This document shows, piece by piece, positions 11,647-12,660 of a stretch of DNA of 12,660 nt (within the stretch, counting starts at the first letter, position 1; the number at the start of each line of letters is the position of its first letter). The notes under the pieces are model-generated. The model was not told the origin of the DNA. It saw nothing but the letters and a program-made list of their open reading frames with translations, and made no database searches. The stretch covers positions 1-12,660 of the forward strand of contig NZ_CAKUCL010000209.1 of the NCBI RefSeq assembly GCF_934643405.1, in the 5' to 3' direction. The stretch comes from an uncultured Actinoplanes sp. (GTDB lineage Bacteria; Actinomycetota; Actinomycetes; Mycobacteriales; Micromonosporaceae). The translations under genes were made by a program, and so were the position numbers.

Positions 11647-12660
11647 ATGGCCTGGGTAGAAAAGCGCGGCGACGGCTTCCGCATTCGTTACCGGCGTGCC
11701 GACGGCACCGTCGGCACCGACAGCACCCACCCCACCAGAACAGCCGCCCGCGCCCGCGCCACCACCGTCGAATCCGAACAACAGCACGACGTCTACATCG
11801 ACCCCAGCAGCGGCAAGATCACCCTCCGCGAATGGGCCGACCTATGGCTCGACGCCCACGACGTCAGCAAAGGCACCACCGCGAAATACCAGACCTACCT
11901 GAGAATCCACATCCTGCCCCGCTTCGGCGACACCGCCCTCAACGCCATCACCCGCATGATGGTCAAAACCTGGGTCAAAGAACTCAGCCGACGCCGCGCC
12001 CCGGCCACCGTCACCGACGTCCTCTCCCTGCTGTCCATGCTCACCGGCGAAGCCGTCGAAGAACGCCGCATCACGATCAACCCCTGCCGACGGCTCCGCC
12101 CACCCACCGCCCCCAAAGCCGAACGGCCCTGGGCCACCCCCGCCCAAGTCCACGCGATCGCCGACCACCTCAAAACACCCGAAGCCACCCTCGTCATCAC
12201 CGCCGCCTACACCGGCATGCGCTGGGGCGAACTCGCCGGCCTACAACGCTGCAACTGCAACCTCGACGACGCCCGCATCCACATCGACCCCGACATCGGC
12301 GCCCTGCACGAGGTCGCCGGCGACCTCGAACTCGGACCACCCAAGACTCCGGCCGCGGTCCGCAGCATCCTGCTCCCCGAATTTCTGGTCGCCCGGCTAC
12401 GCGAGCATCTCGACAGCCACGACCACCGGCACGTCTTCGTCGGCGCCGACGGCGGCCTTTACCGCCGCTCCAACTTCAGCCGCCGCCACTGGCGACCCGC
12501 CACCGACGGCAACCCCAGCAAAGGCACCCCACCGGTCGTGCCCGGCATGCACTTCCACGACCTACGGCACACCGCCGCGAGCCTCGCTGTGGCGGCCGGC
12601 GCGAACATCAAGGGAGTGCAGCGGATGCTCGGCCACGAGTCGGCAGCCATGACCCTGGAC
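11647..12660 (+). CDS. int: Tyrosine recombinase (phage-type integrase), C-terminus cut by window edge
   Basis: 338 residues visible, with the frame open to the last base. AAAGGAAAG precedes the ATG at 11647. Residues 1-50 look like the small AP2-like arm-site-binding domain (GDGFRIRYRRADG); residues 58-150 are the SAM-like core-binding domain (REWADLWLDAH to about LRPPT); the catalytic domain follows. Catalytic residues seen are R192 in TGMRWGEL, K233 in PPKT, H304 and R307 in HDLRH, and H330 in LGH. The nucleophilic Tyr should come within a few residues of the final TLD, just outside. It catalyses site-specific integration and excision of the element, usually at a tRNA gene. No disruption is seen in the visible part. 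Confidence 0.92.
   Translation, partial: MAWVEKRGDGFRIRYRRADGTVGTDSTHPTRTAARARATTVESEQQHDVYIDPSSGKITLREWADLWLDAHDVSKGTTAKYQTYLRIHILPRFGDTALNAITRMMVKTWVKELSRRRAPATVTDVLSLLSMLTGEAVEERRITINPCRRLRPPTAPKAERPWATPAQVHAIADHLKTPEATLVITAAYTGMRWGELAGLQRCNCNLDDARIHIDPDIGALHEVAGDLELGPPKTPAAVRSILLPEFLVARLREHLDSHDHRHVFVGADGGLYRRSNFSRRHWRPATDGNPSKGTPPVVPGMHFHDLRHTAASLAVAAGANIKGVQRMLGHESAAMTLD

Larger units (their letters stand above)
9740..12660 (+). mobile_element. Right-hand module of an actinobacterial integrative element
   Basis: Four co-directional genes (methyltransferase-like protein, DNA methyltransferase, excisionase-like HTH, tyrosine integrase), the first three overlapping by 8 nt, form the end module I associate with actinobacterial integrative and conjugative elements. 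The integrase points towards the right edge, so the attachment site should lie just beyond the window. No replication or conjugation genes are visible; either the element continues elsewhere or this is a remnant beside the biosynthetic genes. The left limit is uncertain, and 9740 is simply where the first protein becomes plausible. Confidence 0.6.

Noticed and set aside
1..12660. tRNA/rRNA genes, CRISPR arrays, insertion sequences
   Set aside because: No cloverleaf, regularly spaced repeats or transposase were found reading both strands; the integrase attachment site appears to lie outside the window.

Overview
The window looks like chromosomal DNA of a high-GC actinomycete. Codon use is strongly GC3-biased, GTG and TTG starts occur, genes overlap by 4-11 nt, and the right end carries an integrative-element module typical of actinobacteria. 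Micromonosporaceae is my guess from the style of that module; no rRNA, tRNA or housekeeping marker confirms it.

Layout. (1) Minus strand, 4973 down to 1: an EPSP synthase homologue (aroA-like), a nucleotidyltransferase with a C-terminal PqqD/RRE-like winged-helix segment, a 15-codon peptide gene with a very strong Shine-Dalgarno, an MFS exporter, a nucleoside-diphosphate-kinase-like protein, and the first 91 residues of a glycine-oxidase-like FAD enzyme that runs off the left edge. (2) Plus strand, 5210-9590: five tightly coupled genes, namely ROK sugar kinase, HAD phosphatase, Gfo/Idh/MocA dehydrogenase, AHBA-synthase-family DegT aminotransferase and a divergent type I 3-dehydroquinate dehydratase. 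The first four match the RifN, RifM, RifL and RifK roles that make kanosamine (and kanosamine 6-phosphate) for the aminoshikimate pathway. (3) 4974-5209: the divergent promoter region between the two groups. (4) 9591-12660: a short low-information junction with a possible 39-codon minus-strand ORF, then a methyltransferase-like protein lacking a catalytic motif, a TRM11-type DNA methyltransferase, an excisionase-like HTH protein and a tyrosine integrase cut by the right edge.

How the genes may work together. Group 2 would supply a 3-amino sugar and carry it towards an amino-cyclohexene acid; the DHQ dehydratase and the divergent EPSP synthase suggest shikimate-type processing beyond kanosamine. 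Group 1 has the outline of a RiPP-type operon: a tiny, heavily translated peptide gene bracketed by two RNA hairpins, a modifying enzyme with a possible peptide-recognition domain, an exporter, and two further tailoring enzymes. My main inference is that the window holds part of an undescribed pathway joining an aminoshikimate-type unit (or a nucleotide) to a ribosomally made short peptide. The aminoDAHP synthase and aminoDHQ synthase that such a pathway needs are not in this window; they could lie beyond the left edge or be absent.
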